Assembly: GCA_964371865.1 (NCBI GenBank)
Contig: CAYJOR010000034.1
Span: forward strand, 1-26,852
Reading direction: 5' to 3'
DNA from: CAYJAZ01 sp964371865
GTDB taxonomy: Bacteria > Desulfobacterota > Desulfovibrionia > Desulfovibrionales > Desulfovibrionaceae
DNA length: 26,852 nucleotides
Shown: piece by piece, positions 5,778-14,443 of the stretch
How the letters are laid out: every line of letters starts with the position of its first letter
Position numbering within the stretch: position 1 is the first letter of the stretch
Translations under genes and position numbers: made by a program
The notes under the pieces: model-generated
Told to the model about the DNA's origin: nothing
Seen by the model: only the letters and a program-made list of their open reading frames with translations
Database searches by the model: none

Positions 5778-6988
5778 TAAATTCTCCCAATTGGATTTTC
5801 TTTGTGTATGAGCTTTATTACATCATTCACAAAAGAATTAATAATTTTTTTATGTGTATCTTCAGAAACTTGCGAACAAATTTCAGTTGGATCTTCGTTA
5901 TCGCGATCACTACATTTATCAAGTAAGTCAAAGTAGGAGGTCATACTTACTTGAACTTTTTTAAAAGAATTTCCATAATGTTCTTTTAAAAAGTTGAGAT
6001 TTGCATTATTTTTTGCATTCTTCCCAACTGCATTAAGCGCGTAGATTTTATAGGGGTCACTTTCATTTAGTTGAGCATCGAGTAAAAAAGTAAATGAAGG
6101 TTCTGCTAAGAAAAAGTTTTTTATATTTGGATAGTATGCGTCTATCTCTTTTATTGCTGGCGGAAGTGGCAGATATTCGGGTTCTAAAATTTCTTCAATC
6201 TCATTTTTTTTTGCTCTTGCCGCAGCTTTCTTTGCTTTTTCTACTTCTTTTTCCCATTTTTGTTTGAGTTGTTCATTTTCAGATTGTATTCTTGCTGTTT
6301 CTTGAACAAAGAAGTTTTTTTCTTCTGCTTCTTTAGTTTGTTGATAACTAATATCCGCATACATTCTGCTTATTTGTCCTTTTATGGGAAGATTACAAAC
6401 TTCTTCCTTTGGATAGCTTTTACAAAACTCTTCAAAGTTCTTATAACTTATTGGAAATGAATACATAAGGAGCGGTGCAAGCGCAGTTTCAGCGAAAGAA
6501 AGAGTTGAAAGAGTGTTAAGGTTTATTTTTAAATTTTTTTCTTCTTGCAAATATTTTATTGTTGATTTTAGATGGAGTGCTCGAATAGGATATTGGTGAG
6601 CTGTGAGTGTGTAGTGCATATCATGTTCCCAATCCCCTACGTGAGTGAGAACTGCAACAAAAATGCCGACTTCTGCAAGTGAATAAGAGAGTGATGAGAA
6701 ACTGTTGCTTTCTGCAAAAGTTGGTTGACTAATTAATAATAAATTTTGTTTTGTATCAAATTTTTTAGCGTTTTTTGATAATAGAAATCTCTCTCCGCCA
6801 CTTTCGACTGATTGCATTTTTCCTTTGTCTGCTGTTGGATACCACAAAGAAACTTCAAGATAGCTCTTGTCGTATTCAATTGGTACAAAGATTCTTTCAA
6901 AACCTACAGAATGATTTTCCGCATTTGCTGGCAATGGAAAGAAACTAATAAAAAGGAGAGAGATAAAAAATCTAAAATTAAGAATCAT
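5777..6988 (-). CDS. Exported degenerate alpha/beta-hydrolase-like protein
   Basis: A signal peptide is clear (residues 1-23: a hydrophobic core, then LPANA-E), so the protein is exported. The mature start, SVGFERIFVP...YLEVSLWYPT (27-52), matches the opening of the secreted dienelactone-hydrolase/PAF-acetylhydrolase-like family (COG4188 type). The catalytic landmarks look lost. The usual SHG oxyanion segment reads LISQPTF (85-91). The nucleophile elbow, normally GHSxGG, reads TLSFAET (162-168), so Ser164 remains but its glycines do not. A Lys/Glu/Ala-rich, probable coiled-coil insertion spans about 216-268. It starts 3 nt after the mazG stop and overlaps the next gene by one base. It may be a pseudoenzyme with a binding or structural role; the substrate is unknown. 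Confidence 0.7.
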   Translation of the reverse strand: MILNFRFFISLLFISFFPLPANAENHSVGFERIFVPIEYDKSYLEVSLWYPTADKGKMQSVESGGERFLLSKNAKKFDTKQNLLLISQPTFAESNSFSSLSYSLAEVGIFVAVLTHVGDWEHDMHYTLTAHQYPIRALHLKSTIKYLQEEKNLKINLNTLSTLSFAETALAPLLMYSFPISYKNFEEFCKSYPKEEVCNLPIKGQISRMYADISYQQTKEAEEKNFFVQETARIQSENEQLKQKWEKEVEKAKKAAARAKKNEIEEILEPEYLPLPPAIKEIDAYYPNIKNFFLAEPSFTFLLDAQLNESDPYKIYALNAVGKNAKNNANLNFLKEHYGNSFKKVQVSMTSYFDLLDKCSDRDNEDPTEICSQVSEDTHKKIINSFVNDVIKLIHKENPIGRI

Positions 6989-6991
6989 AAA

Positions 6992-7801
6992 TTATTTGGA
7001 TAAGTTTTGTTTCACTTCATTCCATAGTGTATCTTTATCATCAAGGCTTAGTTCGTCAAACTTAAGATTGCGAACTCTTGCAAGTTCTTCCATAGCTTCA
7101 AAACGCTCTAAAAATCTTAGAGTTGCGTTATCTGTTGCAGCAGCAGCTTTGATTCCTTTACGTCTACCAAGCTCAACGAGTGAGAAAATCATATCGCCAA
7201 GTTCATGTTCTATAGATTCAGTTTTACCTGATTGAAGAGCATCATAAAGTTCTAGCCATTCTGCTTCAACTTGTTGTTCAACTTCAACGTCTGTTTCCCA
7301 AGTAAAACCATTTTGAGCTGCTTTGGAGTGCACTCTATATGCTTTTGTAAGAGGTGGAAGATTACGTACTAAGCTTGTGTAAACTCCTTTTATTTCTTCA
7401 CCATTTTGCAACTTTTCTTGTTTCTTGATTTCAGCCCAAGAGGTAGCCATTTCTTCACGGTTTTCAAATTTCTTATCCGCAAATACGTGAGGGTGACGAC
7501 GAATCATTTTATCTGCGGCTGAGTTTAGAACATCAGCTAAGTCAAAAGATTTTTTCTCGCTATATCTATGTGCAACAAAGCAAAGATTGAAAAGTAAGTC
7601 GCCCATTTCATCAAGAGCGTGTGCAGGTTTATTTTGACGGATAGCATCTACCGCTTCAAAGCATTCTTCAATAAGGTATTCTGTCATGCTTTCTGGTGTT
7701 TGTTCTTGATCCCAAGGGCAACCTGTTTCTGGTTTGAGTAGTGCATCAATAACTTCTTGAACTCTGTCAATTGCCTTATACGTTTTGTCTTTATCGTACA
7801 T
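6992..7801 (-). CDS. mazG: Nucleoside triphosphate pyrophosphohydrolase MazG
   Basis: This 269-residue protein has two MazG domains, as in E. coli MazG (263 residues). The first carries the diagnostic GCPWD (27-31), the metal-binding EExxE (Glu45, Glu46, Glu49) and ExxD (Glu65, Asp68 in DEMGDLLFNL). The second has matching acidic residues in QQVEAEWLELYDAL and HELGDMIFSLVELGRR. It hydrolyses NTPs and dNTPs to NMP and pyrophosphate, cleansing damaged nucleotides and affecting (p)ppGpp levels in some bacteria. AAGG lies about 9 nt before the start. It lies 44 nt downstream of cvpA and 3 nt before the exported hydrolase-like gene, in one minus-strand unit. Confidence 0.95.
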   Translation of the reverse strand: MYDKDKTYKAIDRVQEVIDALLKPETGCPWDQEQTPESMTEYLIEECFEAVDAIRQNKPAHALDEMGDLLFNLCFVAHRYSEKKSFDLADVLNSAADKMIRRHPHVFADKKFENREEMATSWAEIKKQEKLQNGEEIKGVYTSLVRNLPPLTKAYRVHSKAAQNGFTWETDVEVEQQVEAEWLELYDALQSGKTESIEHELGDMIFSLVELGRRKGIKAAAATDNATLRFLERFEAMEELARVRNLKFDELSLDDKDTLWNEVKQNLSK

Positions 7802-7845
7802 AAATATAAACCTTAAATTATTTACTTGAATCTAAATTGTGACTA

Positions 7846-8310
7846 TTAAAGAGGAACAACTTGTGTAATCCAATCCACGCCTTTTTGCAAGTATGGCATA
7901 GCAAGTGAATTTGTTAGGATATCGCTTCCTATTAGGAATATTTGAGCAATATATGCAACTGCAATACAAATAATAAAGCCTTTTACAGCACCAACTGCGC
8001 CACCTAAGGCATGGTCAACAAAGCCTACAAATAAGGCATTAAGCAGTGAGCGAAGGAAATAACCTAAAAGTGCAACTACTACTATACAGATAAAAAAGAT
8101 GAGCACAAATGCTGCAGGCACAATCCATTCTTCTGCCAAAAACGGCTTTAGATGAACTGACACTTCTGTAGAATATTGGCGAGCTGCAAAAATACCTACT
8201 GCTACGCTTACAAGACCAGTCAACTCTTCAATTGCTCCACGAAATGCACCACGCAAAGTGAAGAACAAAAGAACGAGTAATATAACTATATCAAAATAAT
8301 TAATTTCCAT
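7846..8310 (-). CDS. cvpA: CvpA-family membrane protein
   Basis: This is a 154-residue integral membrane protein with about four hydrophobic segments (mature positions about 4-20, 23-42, 60-85 and 100-125). The opening MEINYFDIVILLVLLFFTLRG and the later GFVDHALGGAVGAVKGF are typical of the CvpA/colicin V production family. CvpA proteins are inner-membrane proteins linked to envelope homeostasis; the biochemical role is not settled. The frame extends eight codons further, but GAGAGG lies 5 nt before the ATG at 8310 and the family starts at this Met, so the shorter form is chosen. It heads the run into mazG. Confidence 0.85.
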   Translation of the reverse strand: MEINYFDIVILLVLLFFTLRGAFRGAIEELTGLVSVAVGIFAARQYSTEVSVHLKPFLAEEWIVPAAFVLIFFICIVVVALLGYFLRSLLNALFVGFVDHALGGAVGAVKGFIICIAVAYIAQIFLIGSDILTNSLAMPYLQKGVDWITQVVPL

Positions 8311-8630
8311 AAAGCCTCTCGAAAAGGGATACATACTTTTAGGCTATTTCCTAACACTTTTCAAGCTTTTTTCTCTAAAAAAAATTTAATCAATTAAAGC
8401 ACTATAATAATAAACTTATATTTGTTCTTTTTATTTGATTTACTGATTAAATTTTTATAAAAAAAAGTTATTTTTATCCTAACTAAGTAAAATTATATAA
8501 TTTACTTTTTTAACAATATTTGCTCTTAAAACAACAAACTTCCTATAAATTTGAAAATATAAATTTAAAGGAAGTTTATTTTTTATAAATTTGATATTTT
8601 TTGCTGTAACTCTAGCCTTTTAGCGCGAAA
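8311..8630. other. Intergenic stretch without a gene
   Basis: This AT-rich spacer has no supportable ORF. It must contain the promoter of the cvpA-mazG run (not confidently placed) and it contains the hairpin at 8536-8577. Confidence 0.5.
8536..8577. terminator. Long AT-rich hairpin, probable terminator of the upstream minus-strand gene
   Basis: A 17-position stem with one mismatch (arms 8536-8552 and 8561-8577, loop gaaaatat) is followed by attttttat on the plus strand and TGTTGTTTT on the minus strand. It lies about 50 nt past the stop of the minus-strand gene ending at 8631, for which it is the likely terminator. Confidence 0.6.
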
Positions 8631-8921
8631 TTAATCTTTAGGGTTAGAGAAAACGCATTGAATAGCTTCGTCTAAAGCTTCTTCTACTGCATCACGCGGG
8701 GTGTTATCGTTAACAACAATAGTACCTTTCTGCATATATTTGGGAGTAAGGTTGTTGTTTGCAAGAGCAAACACGTCACGAAAATCTCTTTCAGTGAAGG
8801 TGCTTAAGCGTGGATCCTTTCCTTCAATGCGGTCGAGAAGAGCTTGAAGTAGGATTTTTTCATTTTTATTGTATACGATTTTTGGATCAAAATATTCGTA
8901 AATTTTATCTATGGTGGACAT
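8631..8921 (-). CDS. Conserved-looking small protein of unknown function
   Basis: I do not recognise this 96-residue soluble protein. It is helical-looking and acidic at the C-terminus, with an invariant-looking block NNNLTPKYMQKGTIVVNDNTP (split by charge pattern, about 55-75) and an amphipathic DAVEEALDEAI helix (about 77-87). There are no Cys pairs, signal peptide or membrane segments. It appears to be a single-gene unit: AAGGAG lies 8 nt before the ATG, a good promoter lies upstream and a hairpin terminator downstream. Codon usage matches the neighbours, which supports a genuine gene. Confidence 0.7.
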   Translation of the reverse strand: MSTIDKIYEYFDPKIVYNKNEKILLQALLDRIEGKDPRLSTFTERDFRDVFALANNNLTPKYMQKGTIVVNDNTPRDAVEEALDEAIQCVFSNPKD

Positions 8922-8954
8922 GGTTCGACTCCTTGAATCAATATAATTGATAGA

Positions 8955-8983
8955 AATATACTTTGATATAGAAAAAAAGTAAA
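8955..8983 (-). promoter_or_regulatory. Sigma70-like promoter of the 96-residue gene
   Basis: On the minus strand TTTACT (8978-8983) and TATATT (8955-8960) are 17 bp apart, and the -10 is 33 nt before the start codon. Confidence 0.55.
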
Positions 8984-9004
8984 GTACGTTATATATTATT
9001 CTTA

Positions 9005-9042
9005 AAAAATAAAAAGGAAACTCATTATAAAAATAAGTTCCC
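9005..9042 (-). terminator. Intrinsic terminator of the MoaE-like gene
   Basis: On the minus strand GGGAACT (9036-9042) pairs with AGTTTCC (9016-9022) with one G-U pair, followed by a T-rich tail (TTTTTATTTTTT). It lies about 40 nt beyond the stop at 9081. Confidence 0.7.
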
Positions 9043-9080
9043 TTCAGTAGTTTTTTAAGCTATTATTATGTTAGAAAAAA

Positions 9081-9443
9081 TTAAGCAAGAATTTCTTCTT
9101 TTGAAACAGCTTCTTTTTTGATAGTATCAAGTAAATCAGAGAGGCAAGCTTTTACATTTTCGCGGATATCTCCAGCAACAACGAGGAATAATAAGTCATC
9201 TGATGGTTTAAGTTCGCCTTCATTTGCTTGACCGAAAACTTTGAAGATACCTTCTCTTTTTTCAAATTCTTCACAAATTTCTTGAATACGCCTATGGTTT
9301 GGTTGAACTTTGACCGATAAGACTGTTGAATGGTCATTACGTGACCAAGCTCTTACTGTTCCATTGTGAACAAGTATCATGCCGACATTCTCTTCAAATC
9401 CCGGCAACTGTTTTATTTCTGCGATTTTTTTACTAATATCCAT
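9081..9443 (-). CDS. MoaE-like protein (molybdopterin synthase large-subunit homologue, degenerate)
   Basis: This 120-residue protein resembles MoaE, the large subunit of molybdopterin synthase, but is shorter than the usual roughly 140-150 residues. The supporting segment is VGMILVHNGTVRAWSRND (20-37), equivalent to the family's GaxxxFxGxVR strand, followed by a strand and helix with HRRIQEICEEFEKREGI. The later His-Arg-x-Gly signature is replaced by KVFGQANEGEL, and the second HR motif by AGDIRENVKA. A Lys-Lys-Glu remains near the C-terminus (DTIKKE), where catalytic lysines normally sit. Hence the assignment to the family is moderate and the activity doubtful. It is divergent from the TPR gene, sharing a 74-bp intergenic region, and it has its own terminator. 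Confidence 0.6.
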   Translation of the reverse strand: MDISKKIAEIKQLPGFEENVGMILVHNGTVRAWSRNDHSTVLSVKVQPNHRRIQEICEEFEKREGIFKVFGQANEGELKPSDDLLFLVVAGDIRENVKACLSDLLDTIKKEAVSKEEILA

Positions 9444-9517
9444 AGTCTTTTCCTTTTTGTGGATTTATGTTATAAAAACAAAAAATAATTCTGTTGCAAA
9501 GTATAAAAAGGTGAAAA

Positions 9518-12262
9518 ATGAAAGATATTGCTAGTCTTATAAACACATTCAACATTCCTTCTGATAACGATGTCTCCATCAGAACCGAAGGCTTTGCCCT
9601 TTGGATTGCATGGGACAATAGTCTTCCTAGTGTTGTTGCGCAAACCTTTCAAGATTATAGCGGAATTCCTGTAGTATCTATAGGTAATCAGAGTCTGTGG
9701 TTCTTTTTCTCAAGTGAAGTTCTCTTAGCTATTGCTAAGCTTTATGTCTGGACGAAGTTTAACCCGGCTACTATTTCAATACAAGCTTTTCCTGCAACTT
9801 TGCTCATTGATCCTGAGAAAGCCCTTTCTTTGCAAATTGATGATGAACTGAAGCAACAAAGTCTTTCAACAGCTCATCAAAATCTATCTATCTTAATTCA
9901 TCCAAAATTGCAAGAATTAGGTCAAAACATTCCAGGGCTGACTTTTAATAAAGAAAAAAACTATAATGATAATATCTTAGCGTCAAAATTAGCTAAAGTT
10001 GACTGGGCTGTATTTTTAGCAAATCCAAAACTTCCTTATCCATCAACTCAGTCTTGGTATGCAATTGTTCACCCTCTTGGAAGTATTTTTGATAAGAAAT
10101 ATCAAGCGGGTTGGCGTTATATGTTTGCTGAACTGGAAGTTATATTACAAAGGCTTAAGCTAAAATATAGTATCAGCGAAAACTACCTTATGATTCCTAT
10201 TGAGAATATTTCAACTCTGCGTGAATGGACTCAGGACTTCATACAAACACTTTATAATGTAAAAACTCACTTGCCAGATAAATATTGGCCTTGTGTAAGT
10301 GCAATTATTGATAGAAAAGGTTTGAATTTCAATAATGAACTTCCTAAAAGGGTGAACATTAATTGGGATGGTCTTACACCTAATTTTCCTTATATAAACT
10401 ATAGAAACGCTTATCTTCTAGGTAAAGATTTTGTTATACAAGATTTGAATTTCTCAATAAATACAAGTACTATTGATAACTGGTGTACTGTAATTAATGA
10501 AGATTTTGCAGGTCAAGCAAACAGAATTAATGTACTTTTGCCGGATTCACTTGTAAGTGGTTATCCGTCACCTTGTTTTTATTGTGGTATTAAGTCGCAC
10601 GAATCGGGAAATTGCCCAACCAGAAAATTTAATGAGTCTGACCCAAAGTTTTGGGAGGATTTTAATACAGTTGATCTTGATGATATTAACTCTACATTTA
10701 GATATCTGGAAATGGAAATCAAGAAAAATGGAACAGACGCATATAAAAAGATACTTGAAGAAGATACTGTAAAATCACAGGTTCTTGAGGCTATCCTTAA
10801 TATTAACTCATCACTTCAATTGCGTGCTCTTCAAAGAATTTGGGCTCTATCAGGCAAGCAGATAGACGCTCAACTTGAACCAAATGCTTTTATTGAAGAT
10901 AGTGCATGTTGGGCTTTACTTGATAGACTGAAAAGGGCTAAACCAAGTGAATTACTTAACCTTGAGAAAGAAATTACAGTTGCTATGTCAACAAGTCCGC
11001 GCGACTGGCGATTAAAATCTCTTGCAGGTTTTGTTGCGATTGAAAGAGGCGACTATCCTAAAGCTCTGCAATATTGGAAAGAAGCTGAAACACACACTAC
11101 CTCAGTGCTACATCAAGCATGGCACTACTTCTTGCAAGCACGTATTTTAGAAGTACAAGCTCGTTATGAAGATGCTGTAGAACTTTATTCAAGCGCACAA
11201 AAATTCTTAGTGCAGTGGGCTGAACCATCTTATAGAATTATGGTTTGTCGTGTAAAAATGGGCTTTACGGAGGAAGCATTTGAAATGCTACTGGCACTTC
11301 TTAGAGAAGATAAAAGAGTCTTCAATAAAGTTTTGCTTGATTCAGAACTCGAAAGAGGGCACTTACAGTTGATGTCAATGCTTTATCCTTTATGGGTAGA
11401 ATCTTTAGGTTATTCATCAGCAGAAAAAAATAAAATTTTGCAATTACTTGAAGAAGTTCAACAGTGGTTCCCTCCTGAACATCCTATAGCTCATGTAATA
11501 ACAAGGAAGTTAGAGGAGTTGATTAAGGTTTTAGAAACTCAGAACTATCTTGCATCGCAAAATATTGTAACAGTTCGACCTGTTATAGAGGAAGATTTAA
11601 ACAAACTTAAAAGGCGCGAACTAGAACAACTTAAAACTCTTTATAAAGGGTTTCTGTCATCGCTTGAAGCTATGAGAGATGAGGCGTCGTGGTTTCCACT
11701 ACAAAATGCGCTCACAAGTTTTAATAAAAATTTTAATGAGTGCGCTTCTATACTCAACTGGGCATTTTCAGCAAACTTTAATAATGCTGATGCCTTTAGA
11801 CGTGCAAATGAATATATCGAACCTGTAAAAGAACAACTTACAAAGTTATCTCAGCAGCTTAGTTTTATTCGTACAGCACGAGATTCTACACTTTTTGTAA
11901 TTTTGCTTGTAAAATCTTTCCTTTGGATAGAGGCAATTGGCTTAGGGCTGGCTTTAGTTATAGTTCCATTACTTACCTTCTATGGTGATGCTATTGGCTT
12001 GACATGGTTACAGAAATTAATCACTCAAAACTTCTGGGAACTTCAAAGTGTTCTTTTAATAGTGATTTCTTCACTTGCGCTTGGGTTTGCAATATTAAGA
12101 ACGACTCTTATTTTTGACAAGAGACGTACTACTATGATAGAGAAAGCGAAAGCGGAGCGTGAAGTGCTCCAGCAAGAGCGACTAAGCAAAATCATGAAAA
12201 AAAGGCAAGCTCAACAAAATGGACTTCCAACACAAGGCATTCCTAAAAGTGCACTGGAGTAA
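9518..12262 (+). CDS. Large membrane-anchored TPR protein with a CCHC zinc knuckle, function unknown
   Basis: This 914-residue protein is not one I can name. The N-terminal 340 residues have no recognised domain. Residues 353-366 form a textbook zinc knuckle, C-x2-C-x4-H-x4-C (Cys353, Cys356, His361, Cys366). A helical region with TPR-like repeats follows (about 500-600: WRLKSLAGFVAIERGDYPKALQ, then ARILEVQARYEDAVELYSSA). Residues about 690-790 look coiled-coil. Two strong hydrophobic segments lie near 793-820 and 838-862, and the C-terminal 50 residues are highly basic (AKAEREVLQQERLSKIMKKRQ). The expected topology is a large cytoplasmic N-terminal part with a C-terminal membrane anchor. AAAGGTG lies 6 nt before the ATG. 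It begins a five-gene plus-strand run, 24-33 nt before the Aas-like gene, which suggests an envelope-related role. Confidence 0.85.
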   Translation: MKDIASLINTFNIPSDNDVSIRTEGFALWIAWDNSLPSVVAQTFQDYSGIPVVSIGNQSLWFFFSSEVLLAIAKLYVWTKFNPATISIQAFPATLLIDPEKALSLQIDDELKQQSLSTAHQNLSILIHPKLQELGQNIPGLTFNKEKNYNDNILASKLAKVDWAVFLANPKLPYPSTQSWYAIVHPLGSIFDKKYQAGWRYMFAELEVILQRLKLKYSISENYLMIPIENISTLREWTQDFIQTLYNVKTHLPDKYWPCVSAIIDRKGLNFNNELPKRVNINWDGLTPNFPYINYRNAYLLGKDFVIQDLNFSINTSTIDNWCTVINEDFAGQANRINVLLPDSLVSGYPSPCFYCGIKSHESGNCPTRKFNESDPKFWEDFNTVDLDDINSTFRYLEMEIKKNGTDAYKKILEEDTVKSQVLEAILNINSSLQLRALQRIWALSGKQIDAQLEPNAFIEDSACWALLDRLKRAKPSELLNLEKEITVAMSTSPRDWRLKSLAGFVAIERGDYPKALQYWKEAETHTTSVLHQAWHYFLQARILEVQARYEDAVELYSSAQKFLVQWAEPSYRIMVCRVKMGFTEEAFEMLLALLREDKRVFNKVLLDSELERGHLQLMSMLYPLWVESLGYSSAEKNKILQLLEEVQQWFPPEHPIAHVITRKLEELIKVLETQNYLASQNIVTVRPVIEEDLNKLKRRELEQLKTLYKGFLSSLEAMRDEASWFPLQNALTSFNKNFNECASILNWAFSANFNNADAFRRANEYIEPVKEQLTKLSQQLSFIRTARDSTLFVILLVKSFLWIEAIGLGLALVIVPLLTFYGDAIGLTWLQKLITQNFWELQSVLLIVISSLALGFAILRTTLIFDKRRTTMIEKAKAEREVLQQERLSKIMKKRQAQQNGLPTQGIPKSALE

Positions 12263-12295
12263 AAGTTCTGACTGTAGCGTAACTCGGTGAAAAGA

Positions 12296-14428
12296 ATGAT
12301 AAAAAAATGTATTACTAAACTTTTGTTAAAACTGTTTTATAGAGTTGAGGTTTCCGGCATAGAGAATTATCACGATAATGATGATAAAATTCTTTATGTT
12401 GTAAACCCAACTTCTTTGCTTGACCCAATTCTTTTATCGCTTTTTTTGCCTAAAAAGATAACTCTTATTGTGGATGAACGACTTGTTGATAAGTGGTATA
12501 TCCGCCCAATTTCAGCTTTTACAAATCTTATAGCTGTTGATTTCACTTCTCCAAACTCCACAAAAAAGATTATTCGTGCGCTTGATAAGTATTCGCATTG
12601 TATGGTTTTTCACGATAAACAATTTGTATCAAATCCATCTTTAATGAAGATATATGAAGCAACTGCGCTTATCGTCTCAAAAACTAATGCAAAGCTTTTG
12701 CCTGTGCTTATTGATGGTGCACAATATTCTGTTTTTTCCTACTTTCATCATAAGACAAAGCTTCTAATGTTTCCTAAAATAAGCTTGAATATCCTTCCAT
12801 TGCAAGAGGTAGAAAATACCGGAAGTGTATCTGCTCAGGAAAAAAGAAAACTCCTTGCTTCAAGATTGCATTCCCTTATGTCGGAACTGCGATATAAAGC
12901 TTTTGAGATAAACACAAGTATTATCGATGCTCTTGTAAAAGCTATAAAATATAATGGAAAAAAGAAGATAATTGCGGAAGATCAAGATAGAGTTTGTATA
13001 AATTACAAAACACTTTTCCTAAAAGCTCAAGCTCTTGGTGGAGCTTTAGACGAACTCTTTCCCGACGAAAAAAATGTCGGTTTAATGTTACCGAACTCTT
13101 TAGCGTGTGTTGTTGCATTTTTTGGTTTTCATTTTTATAAGCATATACCTGCAATGATTAACTTTTCATCAAGCATTGATTCTGCTGTTATTGGCTGTCA
13201 AACAAGTTTAGTGAAAACGGTGGTTACATCTAAAAAATTTATCAAACTTGCTGAACTGAACGCACTTGAAGAAGCTTTAAAAAATGCAAATATCCGATTA
13301 ATATATCTTGAAGATGTTGCAAATAAAATTAGTCTTTCTACTAAAATAAAAGCTGTAGTAAAAACATTTTTCCTTTCCGTGCCGAAACTAAATCCTAAAG
13401 ACCCATGCGCAATTTTATTTACGTCCGGCTCTGAGGGCGTACCGAAAGCTGTATTAATGTCTCATAGTAATGCTATGGCTAATCATATGCAAGTATTTTC
13501 AATTATAACAATTACTTCTGCGGATAGATTCTTCAACTGCTTGCCTATGTTTCACACATTTGGATTAACAGTAGGAACACTTCTTCCTTTATTAAATGGT
13601 ATGAGAGTTTTTCTTTATCCATCGCCTCTACATTATAGAATTGTGCCTCAACTCTTTTACGAGAGCCTTTCTACTTTTCTTTGTGGAACAGATACCTTCC
13701 TTACAGGATACGCAAGATACGGAAAACCTTACGATTTCTTTAATGCTCGCTACATAATAGCCGGCGCAGAAAAACTTCGTGCTACAACCATAGAAACGTA
13801 TAAAAATAAATTTAATATTGAAGTATTAGAAGGTTATGGAGCAACAGAGACATCGCCTGTTGTTAGTGTAAATACTCCTGCAAATACAAGAGAGCACAGT
13901 GTTGGTAAGCTTCTACCGGGAATAGAGTACAAACTTTTACCTGTTGAGGGAATTGATACTGGTGGTAATCTTTGTGTTCGTGGAGACAACATAATGCTTG
14001 GCTATATGAAACATACGAATCCAGGCTATCTTGAACCACCGCATGAGGGCTGGCATGAACTCGGGGATATTGTTGAAGTTGATAAAGAAAACTTCATTTA
14101 TATCAAGGGTAGAGCAAAAAGATTTGCAAAAATTGGCGGAGAAATGGTTTCTCTTGCTGCTGTAGAACAAGCGTTGAACCCTCTTTTAGAAGATACGATT
14201 TACGGAGTGGTTTCAATTCCTGATGATAAAAAAGGTGAAGTCCTTGTATTACTAGTTGAAAAGAATGAAATTACAAGTGGTAAAATATCAACACATTTTG
14301 CAAGTAAAGGTTTACCAACATTATGGGTACCGAAGAAGATAATCAATTTAAAAGCTGCACCTATTCTTGGAGCAGGAAAGTTTGATTATACAAAAGCAAA
14401 ATTAATAGCTTTAGAAAAAGTTTCATAA
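12296..14428 (+). CDS. aas: Aas-like fusion: degenerate PlsC-type acyltransferase plus acyl-ACP synthetase
   Basis: This 710-residue protein has the architecture of E. coli Aas (719 residues), which reacylates lyso-phosphatidylethanolamine and activates fatty acids onto ACP. The N-terminal PlsC-type half (about 15-200) aligns well, but its active site is altered: the NHxSxxD box reads NPTSLLD (37-43), so the catalytic His of HX4D is Pro, and FPEGR reads FHDKQ (105-109). The AMP-forming half is intact: FTSGSEGVPK (375-384), YGATETSP, WHELGD, GRAKRFAKIGGEM and the C-terminal GAGKFDYTKAK with its lysine. The frame can start at GTG 12287, but GGTGA, complementary to the 16S 3' end, lies 5 nt before ATG 12296, which is preferred. 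lnt begins 15 nt after its stop, linking it to lipid and lipoprotein acylation. Confidence 0.88.
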   Translation: MIKKCITKLLLKLFYRVEVSGIENYHDNDDKILYVVNPTSLLDPILLSLFLPKKITLIVDERLVDKWYIRPISAFTNLIAVDFTSPNSTKKIIRALDKYSHCMVFHDKQFVSNPSLMKIYEATALIVSKTNAKLLPVLIDGAQYSVFSYFHHKTKLLMFPKISLNILPLQEVENTGSVSAQEKRKLLASRLHSLMSELRYKAFEINTSIIDALVKAIKYNGKKKIIAEDQDRVCINYKTLFLKAQALGGALDELFPDEKNVGLMLPNSLACVVAFFGFHFYKHIPAMINFSSSIDSAVIGCQTSLVKTVVTSKKFIKLAELNALEEALKNANIRLIYLEDVANKISLSTKIKAVVKTFFLSVPKLNPKDPCAILFTSGSEGVPKAVLMSHSNAMANHMQVFSIITITSADRFFNCLPMFHTFGLTVGTLLPLLNGMRVFLYPSPLHYRIVPQLFYESLSTFLCGTDTFLTGYARYGKPYDFFNARYIIAGAEKLRATTIETYKNKFNIEVLEGYGATETSPVVSVNTPANTREHSVGKLLPGIEYKLLPVEGIDTGGNLCVRGDNIMLGYMKHTNPGYLEPPHEGWHELGDIVEVDKENFIYIKGRAKRFAKIGGEMVSLAAVEQALNPLLEDTIYGVVSIPDDKKGEVLVLLVEKNEITSGKISTHFASKGLPTLWVPKKIINLKAAPILGAGKFDYTKAKLIALEKVS

Positions 14429-14443
14429 GTAGATAGTATAATT

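Noticed and set aside
9152..9652. Three minus-strand frames of about 60 codons around the MoaE-like/TPR start
   Set aside because: Shadows of the MoaE-like gene and of the opening of the TPR gene; no domain, no RBS.
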